Source: a bacterium
GTDB lineage: Bacteria > Patescibacteriota > Minisyncoccia > Phycocordibacterales > UBA2100
DNA length: 44,743 nucleotides
Assembly: GCA_021781955.1 (NCBI GenBank)
Contig: JAJXVV010000007.1
Location: forward strand, 1-44,743
Direction: 5' to 3'
Part shown: piece by piece, positions 36,665 to 44,743 of the stretch
Layout of the letters: every line of letters starts with the position of its first letter
Position numbering within the stretch: the first letter of the stretch is position 1
Position numbers and translations under genes: made by a program
The notes under the pieces: generated by a model
What the model was told of the DNA's origin: nothing
Database searches by the model: none
What the model saw: the letters and a program-made list of their open reading frames with translations, nothing else

Positions 36665-39600
36665 CTACAACGGCTTCGCTTTCTCGACGACGAAGCTCGC
36701 TTCGCCGTTTCGTTCGGATATCCGGCCCTTGACCGCGATGAGCGCGCCCGGGACGAGCAGCCGCTCCAACTCTTTGAACGTGCGCGGGAATACGACAAGC
36801 TCGATCGTGTCGGTGTAATCCGTGAGCTTCAAAAAGGCCATGCGCTCGCCGTTTTTGGTCGTCGTCGCGCGAGCCTCGTCGATGTGTCCGGCGATGACGA
36901 TCTCGACGCCGCGCAGCGCTTCTTTGGCGTGCTTGATGGTCTTCTTCGGATCGTTGAACTTCTCGCGGTGTTTGTCGAGTGGATGGCCGGAGACGTAGAG
37001 ACCGAGCAGCTCCTTTTCCCACGTGAGCAAGGTGTCGAGCGGTACCGGAGCGGCTTGCCTCAGGGTCAATTCCGTGCGGTGCGATCCGAGCGAGCCGAAG
37101 AGCGAGCCTTGGTCCTGCGGGGTGTTCACGTGCTGCCGGTGGAAATCGAGCAGCGTGTCGAGGTTTTCGAGCAGCTCGCCGCGCGAGACGCCGAGGTCGT
37201 CGAAGGCGCCGCACTGTATCAATGACTCGAGCGATTTTTTGTTGAGGTTCTTGTCGGCGATGCGCGAGAGGAAGTCGGCGATGCCCTTGAAGCGGCCGCC
37301 GCCCTCGCGAGCCTCGATGATGGAATCCGCGACGCCCTCGCCGAAGTTCTTGATCGAATAGAGCCCGAAGCGGATGCGCTGGTCGTCGATCACGCTGAAG
37401 CGGCCGCGGCTTTCCTGTACCGACGGCGGCAGCACCGAGATGCCCATGCGCTTGCACTCGCTCACGACCTCAGCGACCTTTTCCACGTCGCCGGCGTCGG
37501 CGGTCAAGAGTGCCGCCAGGTAGTCGACCGGGAAGTTGGCTTTCATGTAGGCGGTCTTGTACGCGAGGTTGCCGTAGGAAGCGGCGTGCGCCTTGTTGAA
37601 CCCGTATGCGGCGAAGGTCTCGATCTGGTCCCAGAGCTTCTGCACGGCGTCTTTCTTCATGCCGCTGGCGAGGCAGCCTTTGGTGAAGTGGTCCTTCTGA
37701 GCCTTCATTTCCTCCGGAATCTTCTTGCCCATCGCCTTGCGGAACTTGTCGGCCTCGCCCCAGCTGTAGCCGGCGAGCTGCACCGCGATCAGCATGACGT
37801 CGTCTTGATAGATGAGGACGCCGTACGTCGGTTTCAGGATCGCCTCCATGCGCGGATCGAGGTAGCGCACGCGCGCCGGATTTCTTTTGCGTTCGATATA
37901 CTCGGGGATGAATGCCATCGGGCCGGGGCGGTAGAGCGCGACCATCGCGTTCAAGTCGTGGATGACGGTCGGGCGGAGCTCTTTGAGGTACGCGGTCATG
38001 CCGGAGCCGGCCATCTGGAAGACGCCGAGCGTTTCGCCGCGCGAGAGCATATCGTAGGTCTTCTTGTCGTTGAGCGGAATGCGGGCGAGATCGATATCGG
38101 TTCCGAGGCGCGTCTTCACGCGCGCGACCGCGTCGGCGAGCACCGAGAGGTTGGTGAGCCCGAGCATGTCGAATTTGAGCAGCCCGACCCCGCCGTATTC
38201 GTCGACGATCGAGTACATGTCGTACTGCGTGATGGTCTTGCCGCCCTTCGGATCGAGTTGGATGGGGGAGTAATCGGTCACCGAGGATGGCGCGATGACG
38301 ACGCCGGCCGCATGCACGCCGATGTGTCGCGCATTGCTCTCGATGCGCCGTGCGAGGTCGAGGACCTCGTGCGAGTCGGCATCGCGCTGGTAGATTTCGG
38401 CCAACTCCGGCGTCTCTTTGAGCGCGCTGTCGATCGTGACCGGAAAGCCTTGCTTCCCGAAGGGGATGAGCTTGGCGATGGTGTCGCCAACGCTGTAGGA
38501 GTGGCCGAGCGCGCGGGAGACGTCGCGCACGGCCGCGCGCGCGAGCATGGTGCCGAACGTACCGATCTGGATAACGTGGTCGCGGCCGTACTTCTGCCGC
38601 GCGTATTCGATGAGTTCGTCGCGGCGATCGTCGGCGATATCCATGTCGATATCCGGAGCCGAAGGGCGTTCCGGATTGAGGAATCGCTCGAACGGCATAT
38701 TGAACGCCAAGGGATCGACGGTCGTGATGCCGCAGAGGTAGGACACGAGCGAGCCTGCGGCCGAACCGCGCGTGTTGGTGAAGATGCCCGCCTCCTGCGC
38801 GTGATTCAGGAGATCGGCGACGATGAGGAAGTACGAGGCGTAGCCTTTCTTGGCGATGACGTCGAGTTCGTACTCCATGCGCGTACGCAGCTCGGGTGTG
38901 TCTTTGAGGCTGCGGGCAGCGATGCCGCGTTCGGAGAGCGTGCGCAGCTCGCCGTCGGCGGTCGTGCCGGGAGGGATAGGGAAGACGGGAAAGATGCCTT
39001 TGCCGAGCGTAAGCTCGAGGTCGCACATACGCGCGATGCGGTCGGCGTTGACGAGTGCTTCGGGAAGGTCGTCGAACGCCTCACGCATATCGGCTCGCGT
39101 TTTGAACGAGAAATCGCGGCTTTGATACTCGCCACCTTCCCGATTGAGAACGCCGCCAGTGCCGATCTTGTTCACGAGATCACACGCGAGGCCGTCCTCG
39201 CGTTGAAGGTAATAAATATCCTGTGCCGCGACGACCGGCACGCCGGAACGCTCAGAAAAAGAAGCGAGCCTGCGCATCTCTTCGCGGTGTCCGGCAATCT
39301 CAGGATGGTGGGTGATCTCGACGAACAGGTCGCTGTCGAAGAGTTTCGAGAACCACTCGAGCGACTGTGATGCGCGATCATGTTCCCCGTGCCGGAGCGC
39401 GTGCGCCACTTCGCTCCCGTGCGCAGGGAGTATCGCGACGAGGCCGTCGCGATACTGCTCGATGAGCTCATGATCGATGCGCGGCCTGTTGTTGTGCACG
39501 CCCTCAAGGCTCGAGCGCGAGACGAGCAGCATGAGATTGCGATAGCCGCGCTCGTTCTTGGCGAGCAGGATGAGCCGCGAGGAGACGTCGTCGGCCGGAG

Positions 39601-39841
39601 ACTCCTTGTCGTGCCGCGTGCGCGCCGCGACGAAGAAATCGACCCCGATGATGGGCTTCAATCCCTGTTTCTTGCACTCTTTGTAGAATTCGATAGAGCC
39701 GTACATGGTGCCGTTGTCCGTGAGCGCGAGCGAATGTTGCCCGTCCATCTTCGCCGCCTCGACGAGTTCGGGTATCCGGGGCAGCGCCTGCAGGAGCGAG
39801 TAGTGGGAATGAACGTGGAGGTGTACGAAATCGGCTCTCAT
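36665..39841 (-). CDS. dnaE: DNA polymerase III alpha subunit
   Basis: MRADFVHLHVHSHYSLLQALPRIPELVEAA (PHP), APDIDMDIADDRRDELIEYARQKYG, YGFNKAHAASYGNLAYKTAYMKANFPVDYLAALL. Start set at 39841 (TATACT 7 nt upstream). Confidence 0.97.
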   Translation of the reverse strand: MRADFVHLHVHSHYSLLQALPRIPELVEAAKMDGQHSLALTDNGTMYGSIEFYKECKKQGLKPIIGVDFFVAARTRHDKESPADDVSSRLILLAKNERGYRNLMLLVSRSSLEGVHNNRPRIDHELIEQYRDGLVAILPAHGSEVAHALRHGEHDRASQSLEWFSKLFDSDLFVEITHHPEIAGHREEMRRLASFSERSGVPVVAAQDIYYLQREDGLACDLVNKIGTGGVLNREGGEYQSRDFSFKTRADMREAFDDLPEALVNADRIARMCDLELTLGKGIFPVFPIPPGTTADGELRTLSERGIAARSLKDTPELRTRMEYELDVIAKKGYASYFLIVADLLNHAQEAGIFTNTRGSAAGSLVSYLCGITTVDPLAFNMPFERFLNPERPSAPDIDMDIADDRRDELIEYARQKYGRDHVIQIGTFGTMLARAAVRDVSRALGHSYSVGDTIAKLIPFGKQGFPVTIDSALKETPELAEIYQRDADSHEVLDLARRIESNARHIGVHAAGVVIAPSSVTDYSPIQLDPKGGKTITQYDMYSIVDEYGGVGLLKFDMLGLTNLSVLADAVARVKTRLGTDIDLARIPLNDKKTYDMLSRGETLGVFQMAGSGMTAYLKELRPTVIHDLNAMVALYRPGPMAFIPEYIERKRNPARVRYLDPRMEAILKPTYGVLIYQDDVMLIAVQLAGYSWGEADKFRKAMGKKIPEEMKAQKDHFTKGCLASGMKKDAVQKLWDQIETFAAYGFNKAHAASYGNLAYKTAYMKANFPVDYLAALLTADAGDVEKVAEVVSECKRMGISVLPPSVQESRGRFSVIDDQRIRFGLYSIKNFGEGVADSIIEAREGGGRFKGIADFLSRIADKNLNKKSLESLIQCGAFDDLGVSRGELLENLDTLLDFHRQHVNTPQDQGSLFGSLGSHRTELTLRQAAPVPLDTLLTWEKELLGLYVSGHPLDKHREKFNDPKKTIKHAKEALRGVEIVIAGHIDEARATTTKNGERMAFLKLTDYTDTIELVVFPRTFKELERLLVPGALIAVKGRISERNGEASFVVEKAKPL

Positions 39842-39914
39842 TACGCCGAGTATATCATCGCGTGTTTTCAACAGCTCGCGCGCCGGTTGCTTGCGCGGTT
39901 GGTATACTTGAAGC

Positions 39915-40529
39915 GTGAGATACCTCATTGGTATCGACGAGGCGGGGCGCGGCGCACTTGCGGGGCCGGTGTGCGTCGGAGCAGTGCTTTACCCGGAGGA
40001 TCTCGATTGGCGCGAGGGATTCTCCCTCGTATCGCGCCGCGAGCCCATTCTGCGCGATTCAAAGAAGCTTTCCGCGCAGCAGCGCGCCATCCTGTACGAG
40101 TACGTTACGCAGCACGGGCGGCTCCGGCACTCGTTCGCGCTCGTTGATGCCAAGGCCATCGATTCGATCGGCATCGTGAATGCCGCGCACGAGGCGGTCG
40201 CTATCGCACTTTCGCGTCTCGGCATCACGCCCTCGAAGGTCGAGGTATTGCTCGATGCCGGTTTGCGCGCGCCGGGCGTGTGGGAGCAGCGATCCATCAT
40301 CCGAGGCGATGAGACGATACCAGCCATCGCGTTCGCGTCCATCATCGCCAAGGTGACGCGCGATCGCCTCATGGAGGAGGTCGCGCTCATGTACACCGCG
40401 TACCGCTTTCAGGAGCACAAGGGCTATGGGACGCTCGCGCACCGCCGCGCCATCGCGCTCGAGGGACTCTGCGAGCTTCACCGGACGACCTTCTGCTCGC
40501 ATTTGCTTCATGCGGAAAAGTCGGTATAA
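39915..40529 (+). CDS. rnhB: Ribonuclease HII
   Basis: YLIGIDEAGRGALAGPVCVGAV; GTG start. Confidence 0.96.
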   Translation: MRYLIGIDEAGRGALAGPVCVGAVLYPEDLDWREGFSLVSRREPILRDSKKLSAQQRAILYEYVTQHGRLRHSFALVDAKAIDSIGIVNAAHEAVAIALSRLGITPSKVEVLLDAGLRAPGVWEQRSIIRGDETIPAIAFASIIAKVTRDRLMEEVALMYTAYRFQEHKGYGTLAHRRAIALEGLCELHRTTFCSHLLHAEKSV

Positions 40530-40538
40530 TCGCGATTC

Positions 40539-40811
40539 ATGGTAGTACGAATGCGCCGGAACCGTTCCCAGACCGCCAAGCGGCGCTCTCACCACGCGAT
40601 AGCGGGCGCGCGGCTTGTGAAGTGCGAATGCGGTACGCTTCACCTCCCGCACCGCGTGTGCCCCTCGTGCGGCAAGTACAAGGGCCGCGTCGTCGTCGAT
40701 GTCGTCGCGATCAAAGAGCGCGAGGCGCGACGCGCCAAGCGCAAAGAGCGCGAGATAGGCACCATCGCGGACACCGAGACGCGTTCGGATACCGAGAAAA
40801 CCTCCGCGTAG
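40539..40811 (+). CDS. rpmF: 50S ribosomal protein bL32
   Basis: RMRRNRSQTAKRRSHHAIAG, CECGTLHLPHRVCPSCGKYKGR. Confidence 0.93.
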   Translation: MVVRMRRNRSQTAKRRSHHAIAGARLVKCECGTLHLPHRVCPSCGKYKGRVVVDVVAIKEREARRAKRKEREIGTIADTETRSDTEKTSA

Positions 40812-40890
40812 AGTTGTCCCCTTTTTCCGCTTGGAACAAGCATTCGCTCTTTTTTCATTTCGTGTACAATAACTTGACGTTCTTTTTTCT

Positions 40891-41805
40891 ATGGCCAACA
40901 GACATCTCGCGCGCTCCGTCGTTCTCCAAGTGCTCTTCGAGCGCGACGCTTTGAGCGGCGTCATGACGATCGAGGAAGCGATCTCGCGCCTCTCCGGCTA
41001 TGCTTCGGAGTTCGGCGCGCGCCAAAGCGACATGCCGTTCATGCAGGAGCTCCTCAAGACGACCATCGCGAAACAGAAAGAGATCGACGAGGTCATCGCC
41101 CGCGCGGCGCCCGAATGGCCGATCGAGAAGATCGCCGCCATCGATCGTAATATCCTGCGCCTCGGCCTCTCCGAACTCCTCTACGCGGATCGCACGCAGG
41201 TGCCGGCGAAAGTCGCTATCAACGAGGCGATCGAGCTTGCCAAGACGTTCGGCTCGGGCTCATCTAGTCGTTTCGTCAACGGCGTGCTCGGCGCCGTCTA
41301 CGTCGAGCTCGGCGAGCCGGGCAAGAACGAGGGCAGCATGCGCAAGAAAGAAGGCGTGAAGCCGGCGAAGATGCCGACCGAGCATCTCGCGGGCGCCGTC
41401 GTCTATGCGCGCTCGGACGGAGAAACGTACCTCGCCTTCGTGCACGACATCTTCGGGCACTGGACCATTTCGAAAGGCAAGATAGAAGAGAGCGAGGACA
41501 TGCGCGCGGGCGCCGTACGCAAGATCAAAGAGGAAATGGGTCTTGATACCACCATAATCGAGGAACTCGGGGTGAATGAATACACCGCCAACGATTCAAA
41601 GGTGGAGGGCGGCAAAAAGCGCAAGCGCGTCACCTATTTCCTCGCGGAATCGCCGTTCTCGGATATCAAGCTGGGTTCGACCGGCGGCTTGGACGATGCG
41701 CAGTGGTTCCCGATCACCGCAGTCGGCGATCTCAATTTCTACGACGATACGCTCAAGATCATTATTCCCGCGATCAACCGGCTCGCCCAGAAGGGGAAAC
41801 AGTAG
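40891..41805 (+). CDS. nusB: NusB-NUDIX hydrolase fusion protein
   Basis: NusB part: HLARSVVLQVLFERD...WPIEKIAAIDRNILRLGLSELLY...VAINEAIELAKTFGSGSSSRFVNGVLGAV. NUDIX part: GHWTISKGKIEESEDMRAGAVRKIKEEMGLD. Confidence 0.9.
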   Translation: MANRHLARSVVLQVLFERDALSGVMTIEEAISRLSGYASEFGARQSDMPFMQELLKTTIAKQKEIDEVIARAAPEWPIEKIAAIDRNILRLGLSELLYADRTQVPAKVAINEAIELAKTFGSGSSSRFVNGVLGAVYVELGEPGKNEGSMRKKEGVKPAKMPTEHLAGAVVYARSDGETYLAFVHDIFGHWTISKGKIEESEDMRAGAVRKIKEEMGLDTTIIEELGVNEYTANDSKVEGGKKRKRVTYFLAESPFSDIKLGSTGGLDDAQWFPITAVGDLNFYDDTLKIIIPAINRLAQKGKQ

Positions 41806-41823
41806 CCTGACGCCGCGTTCGCC

Positions 41824-42513
41824 ATGCCAGATTTCTCGCGCTTCGAGCAACGGATAGGGCACCCGTTCAAGGATGCGAGTCTCATCGCGACCGCTTTCAC
41901 GCATCGTTCCTACCTCAACGAGAACCGTGAGGTCGGGCGCGAGCACAACGAGCGGCTGGAATTCCTGGGCGATGCGGTCCTTGAGCTCGCGGTCACCGAC
42001 TTCCTTTTCGCGAAATATCCGGAAAAGCCCGAGGGCGATCTCACCGCCTATCGCGCGGCGCTCGTCAACACGCAATCGATCTCGGCGGCGGCCGCAGGAC
42101 TCGGCATGAACGACTTCTTGCTCCTCTCTCGCGGCGAAGCGAAGGACACCGGCCGCGCGCGGCAGATCATCCTCGCGAACGCCTTCGAGGCGCTCATCGG
42201 CGCGCTCTACCTCGACTCGGGGTACAAGGTCGCCGAGAAGTTCATCGCCGAACAGCTCTTCCACAAGGCCGATGAGGTGGTCGAGAAGCGCCTCTGGCAG
42301 GACGCCAAGAGCCGCTTGCAGGAGCTCGCGCAAGAAAAGCTCAAGATAACGCCGACGTACGCGGTCACCGCCCAGACCGGCCCCGACCACGACCGCGTCT
42401 TCACCGTCGCCGCATACATAGGGCAGCGAAAGTTGGCCACGGGCGAAGGAAGAAGCAAGCAGGAGGCGGAGCAGCGGGCCGCCGAGAACGCACTCAACGC
42501 GAAAGCGTGGTAA
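41824..42513 (+). CDS. rnc: Ribonuclease III
   Basis: RSYLNENREVGREHNERLEFLGDAVLELAVTDFLF, ANAFEALIGALYLDSGY, C-terminal dsRBD. Confidence 0.96.
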   Translation: MPDFSRFEQRIGHPFKDASLIATAFTHRSYLNENREVGREHNERLEFLGDAVLELAVTDFLFAKYPEKPEGDLTAYRAALVNTQSISAAAAGLGMNDFLLLSRGEAKDTGRARQIILANAFEALIGALYLDSGYKVAEKFIAEQLFHKADEVVEKRLWQDAKSRLQELAQEKLKITPTYAVTAQTGPDHDRVFTVAAYIGQRKLATGEGRSKQEAEQRAAENALNAKAW

Positions 42514-42522
42514 CGCATGGCG

Positions 42523-42545
42523 GCGCGGCCGAAGGCCGCGCCGCT
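42523..42545 (+). terminator. Hairpin after rnc
   Basis: GGCGCGGCCgaaGGCCGCGCC. Confidence 0.6.
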
Positions 42546-42635
42546 CCCGTCTCCCGTGCCATGGTCACCCGCGCCATCTCCGCCGGTGGAGCGATTATCC
42601 ACATCTTTCGCCACGCCGCATCGCGGTGAGCACGC

Positions 42636-42653
42636 GGGGGGGGGGGGTATAAT
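42636..42653 (+). promoter_or_regulatory. G12 homopolymer abutting a perfect TATAAT -10 box
   Basis: G tract 42636-42647 then TATAAT 42648-42653, ATG at 42663. Confidence 0.85.
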
Positions 42654-42662
42654 ACCAACCAT

Positions 42663-42773
42663 ATGAAATGGGGCTTTCTCTCCGCGATCGTTGCGCTCAT
42701 TCTCTCGGCGCTCGGCATTCACGTCGGCGCTCCCGCGGCGCAAACCGCAGCCGCTGCTACCCCCCCCCTCTAG
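42663..42773 (+). CDS. Signal-peptide fragment of the surface protein, stopped after a C9 tract
   Basis: MKWGFLSAIVALILSALGIHVGAPAAQTAAAATPPL* with TAG immediately after C9 (42760-42768). Confidence 0.8.
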   Translation: MKWGFLSAIVALILSALGIHVGAPAAQTAAAATPPL

Positions 42774-44743
42774 TGAAGTAGCGCAGGTGACCGCCCCGCC
42801 GCAAACAAGCTTCGATTCCGGTGCCGCAGCAAGAACCTCCTCGCCCCTAGCGTCCGTCGCCGCCATCCCACAATCCGCGCCCGCCACGATTTCGTTCCCG
42901 AAAGCCAAGCCGCAGCCGCTCGCCATCCAGGGGTCTCTCACCGTCTCGTCCCTCGACGGCAGCGTTCTGAACAACATAGCCGCGCTGCTCGCCAATATGG
43001 ACGCGTACCTTGCTTCGACGACTCCGCAGCGATCGGCAGCCGTCCCTCAGAGTGTCGCGGCAGGCGGCGCTCCCAACACGATCGCGGCCGCCAGCAACAT
43101 CGGCCAGCTCAGCAACGTGACGATCAACAACCCGACGATCACAGGATTGAGCGCGGGCGACATCCCCGACCTCTCCGGCAAATACCTCTCCCTTTCTGGT
43201 GGAGCCGTCACGGGCACGACGACGTTTGCGAAGGCGGTCGGCATCGGGACGACGGCGCCGAGCGAAATGCTTTCAGTTAATGGTGTTATTGGCGCAAGCG
43301 ATGCCTTCGGCGACGCGAACGGATTCAGCGGCTTCACATGGGGATCAGACCCAGGAATTCCATTGATCTCTATCGGCTGGCCGGGTTCAACGACAGACAC
43401 GAACTACATTAAATCTTCCGACGGTGATAACCATTCACTTGGAATTGGAGCTGCGACGACAGGATCGGGGAACATCCGCCTGCTGGCGGGACTTGGCAGC
43501 ATCATTTTCTACAACAACGCCGCTGAAACAATGCTGATCGACAGCGCCGGCAACGTCGGCATCGGCACCACCACCCCATGGGCGCGGCTCTCGCTCGACA
43601 CCTCGAATCTTGCTGCCGGCGTGCCGGAATTCACGATCGGCTCATCGACGCGGCAGGACTTCATCGTCACACAGGCGGGGAATGTGGGAGTTGGTACTTC
43701 GAGCCCGACTGCGCAATTCGTGATCGCAAAACCGGAAGGGAGTGTGATCGCGAGCAACGCATCCCAGCTAGTCGTAAGCCACACATCAAACGGGGCCGCG
43801 TACCCTTACGCAGGGATTGATCTTGTCCACTACGATTCAAATCTCTCGCAAAACCAAGGAGGCGCAGTTTTGAATTTCCTCAATGGCACGACGATAGAAG
43901 CGACCTTGCGTTTTGATTCCGGGATTGGCGTCGCAAATGGACTCGGCCTTATCAATGACACCAATAACGGCGTCATATACTTTTCAACGAACGAATCGAG
44001 CGATTCCTACAACACGCCGACCGTGCGCTTGCTCATAAACGCGAGTGGCAACGTCGGCATCGGGACGACGACGCCTGATACATTACTCACGGTCGGCAGC
44101 GCAACGCCCACCGGCGCGGTCGCCCACTTCGAAAACTCCACCGGCTCCTGCTACATCAACCCCACGACCACATCACTTTCCTGCTCATCCGACGCACGCC
44201 TCAAGACCAATGTGGTGCCGCTCACGAGCGCCGAGGGGCTCGCTGCGCTCTTGCAGCTCGATCCGATCACCTTCAACTGGAAGACCGAGAGCGCCACGAG
44301 CTCGCCGCACACCGGCTTCATCGCGCAAAGCGTGCAGACGATCTACCCCGACCTCATCTCGCAAGGCCCCGACGGTTACTACACGATGAACTACGCCGGC
44401 CTCACGCCGTACCTCGTAAAGGCCGTACAGCAGATCGCCACCATCAGCGATGCGTTCCAGCAAAACCTCATCGCATGGCTCGGCAATGCCGGAAACGGTA
44501 TCGACAACCTCTTCGCCAAGAATCTCTACGCGAGCAACGTCACGGCGCAAACCGCCAACTTCCAGACGATGGACGCCTCAACGACCAAGACGGACGAACT
44601 CTGCGTCGGCTCCGTCTGCGTCGATCAGCAGCAGCTCGCCGCCATGCTCGCCACGGCTGGCCAGCCTTCCGCGTCCCTCGTATCGCCCAACGCCCCAACC
44701 TCACCCAGCGCGACCTCGACGCCGCCGCAGCTCCAGGTCAACG
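42769..44743 (+). pseudogene. Body of large surface protein with endosialidase-type intramolecular chaperone (Peptidase_S74-like) domain; out of frame with its signal peptide, runs off window
   Basis: Continuous +1 frame I read from 42769 to the window end: SSEVAQVTAPPQTSF...TINNPTITGLSAGDIPDLSGKYLSLSGG...SDARLKTNVVPLTSAEGLAALLQLDPITFNWK...GFIAQSVQTIYPDL. Confidence 0.85.

Noticed and set aside
37586-39370. 594-aa plus-strand ORF
   Set aside because: Lies antisense to dnaE; a GC-rich shadow ORF with no recognisable protein features.

Overview
This 44.7 kb window is GC-rich and compact. It looks like a Candidate Phyla Radiation (Patescibacteria/Parcubacteria-like) chromosome segment; that lineage call is inferred from gene content. 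Housekeeping genes: gap, rpiB, rpe, a split transketolase, a PfkB kinase, rplY, rpmE, prfA, rpsB, tsf, tRNA-Thr(TGT), pheS, pheT, gyrB, thrS, dnaE, rnhB, rpmF, a nusB-NUDIX fusion and rnc. They are interleaved with four type IV pilin-like genes, a sortase, and several repetitive or low-complexity secreted proteins. Large phage-tail-fibre-like surface proteins run off both window edges. Strongest leads: (1) a surface protein with an endosialidase-type chaperone (S74-like) domain that has a G12 tract abutting a perfect TATAAT box and a C9 tract that puts the signal peptide out of frame with the body, i.e. a candidate two-level phase-variation switch, seen here OFF; (2) a palindromic DNA element sharing a GGACGGTCC/GGACCGTCC core, embedded in-frame but in different reading phases in pheT and gyrB, resembling Rickettsia palindromic elements in principle; (3) -10 boxes ending almost exactly 8 nt before many start codons, implying pervasive leaderless mRNAs, contrasted with a secreted-protein island using full TTGACA-N16-TATAAT promoters and Shine-Dalgarno leaders; (4) four pilin genes sharing an identical 84-128 bp 5' core, suggesting gene conversion. 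No CRISPR array, rRNA or transposase was found.
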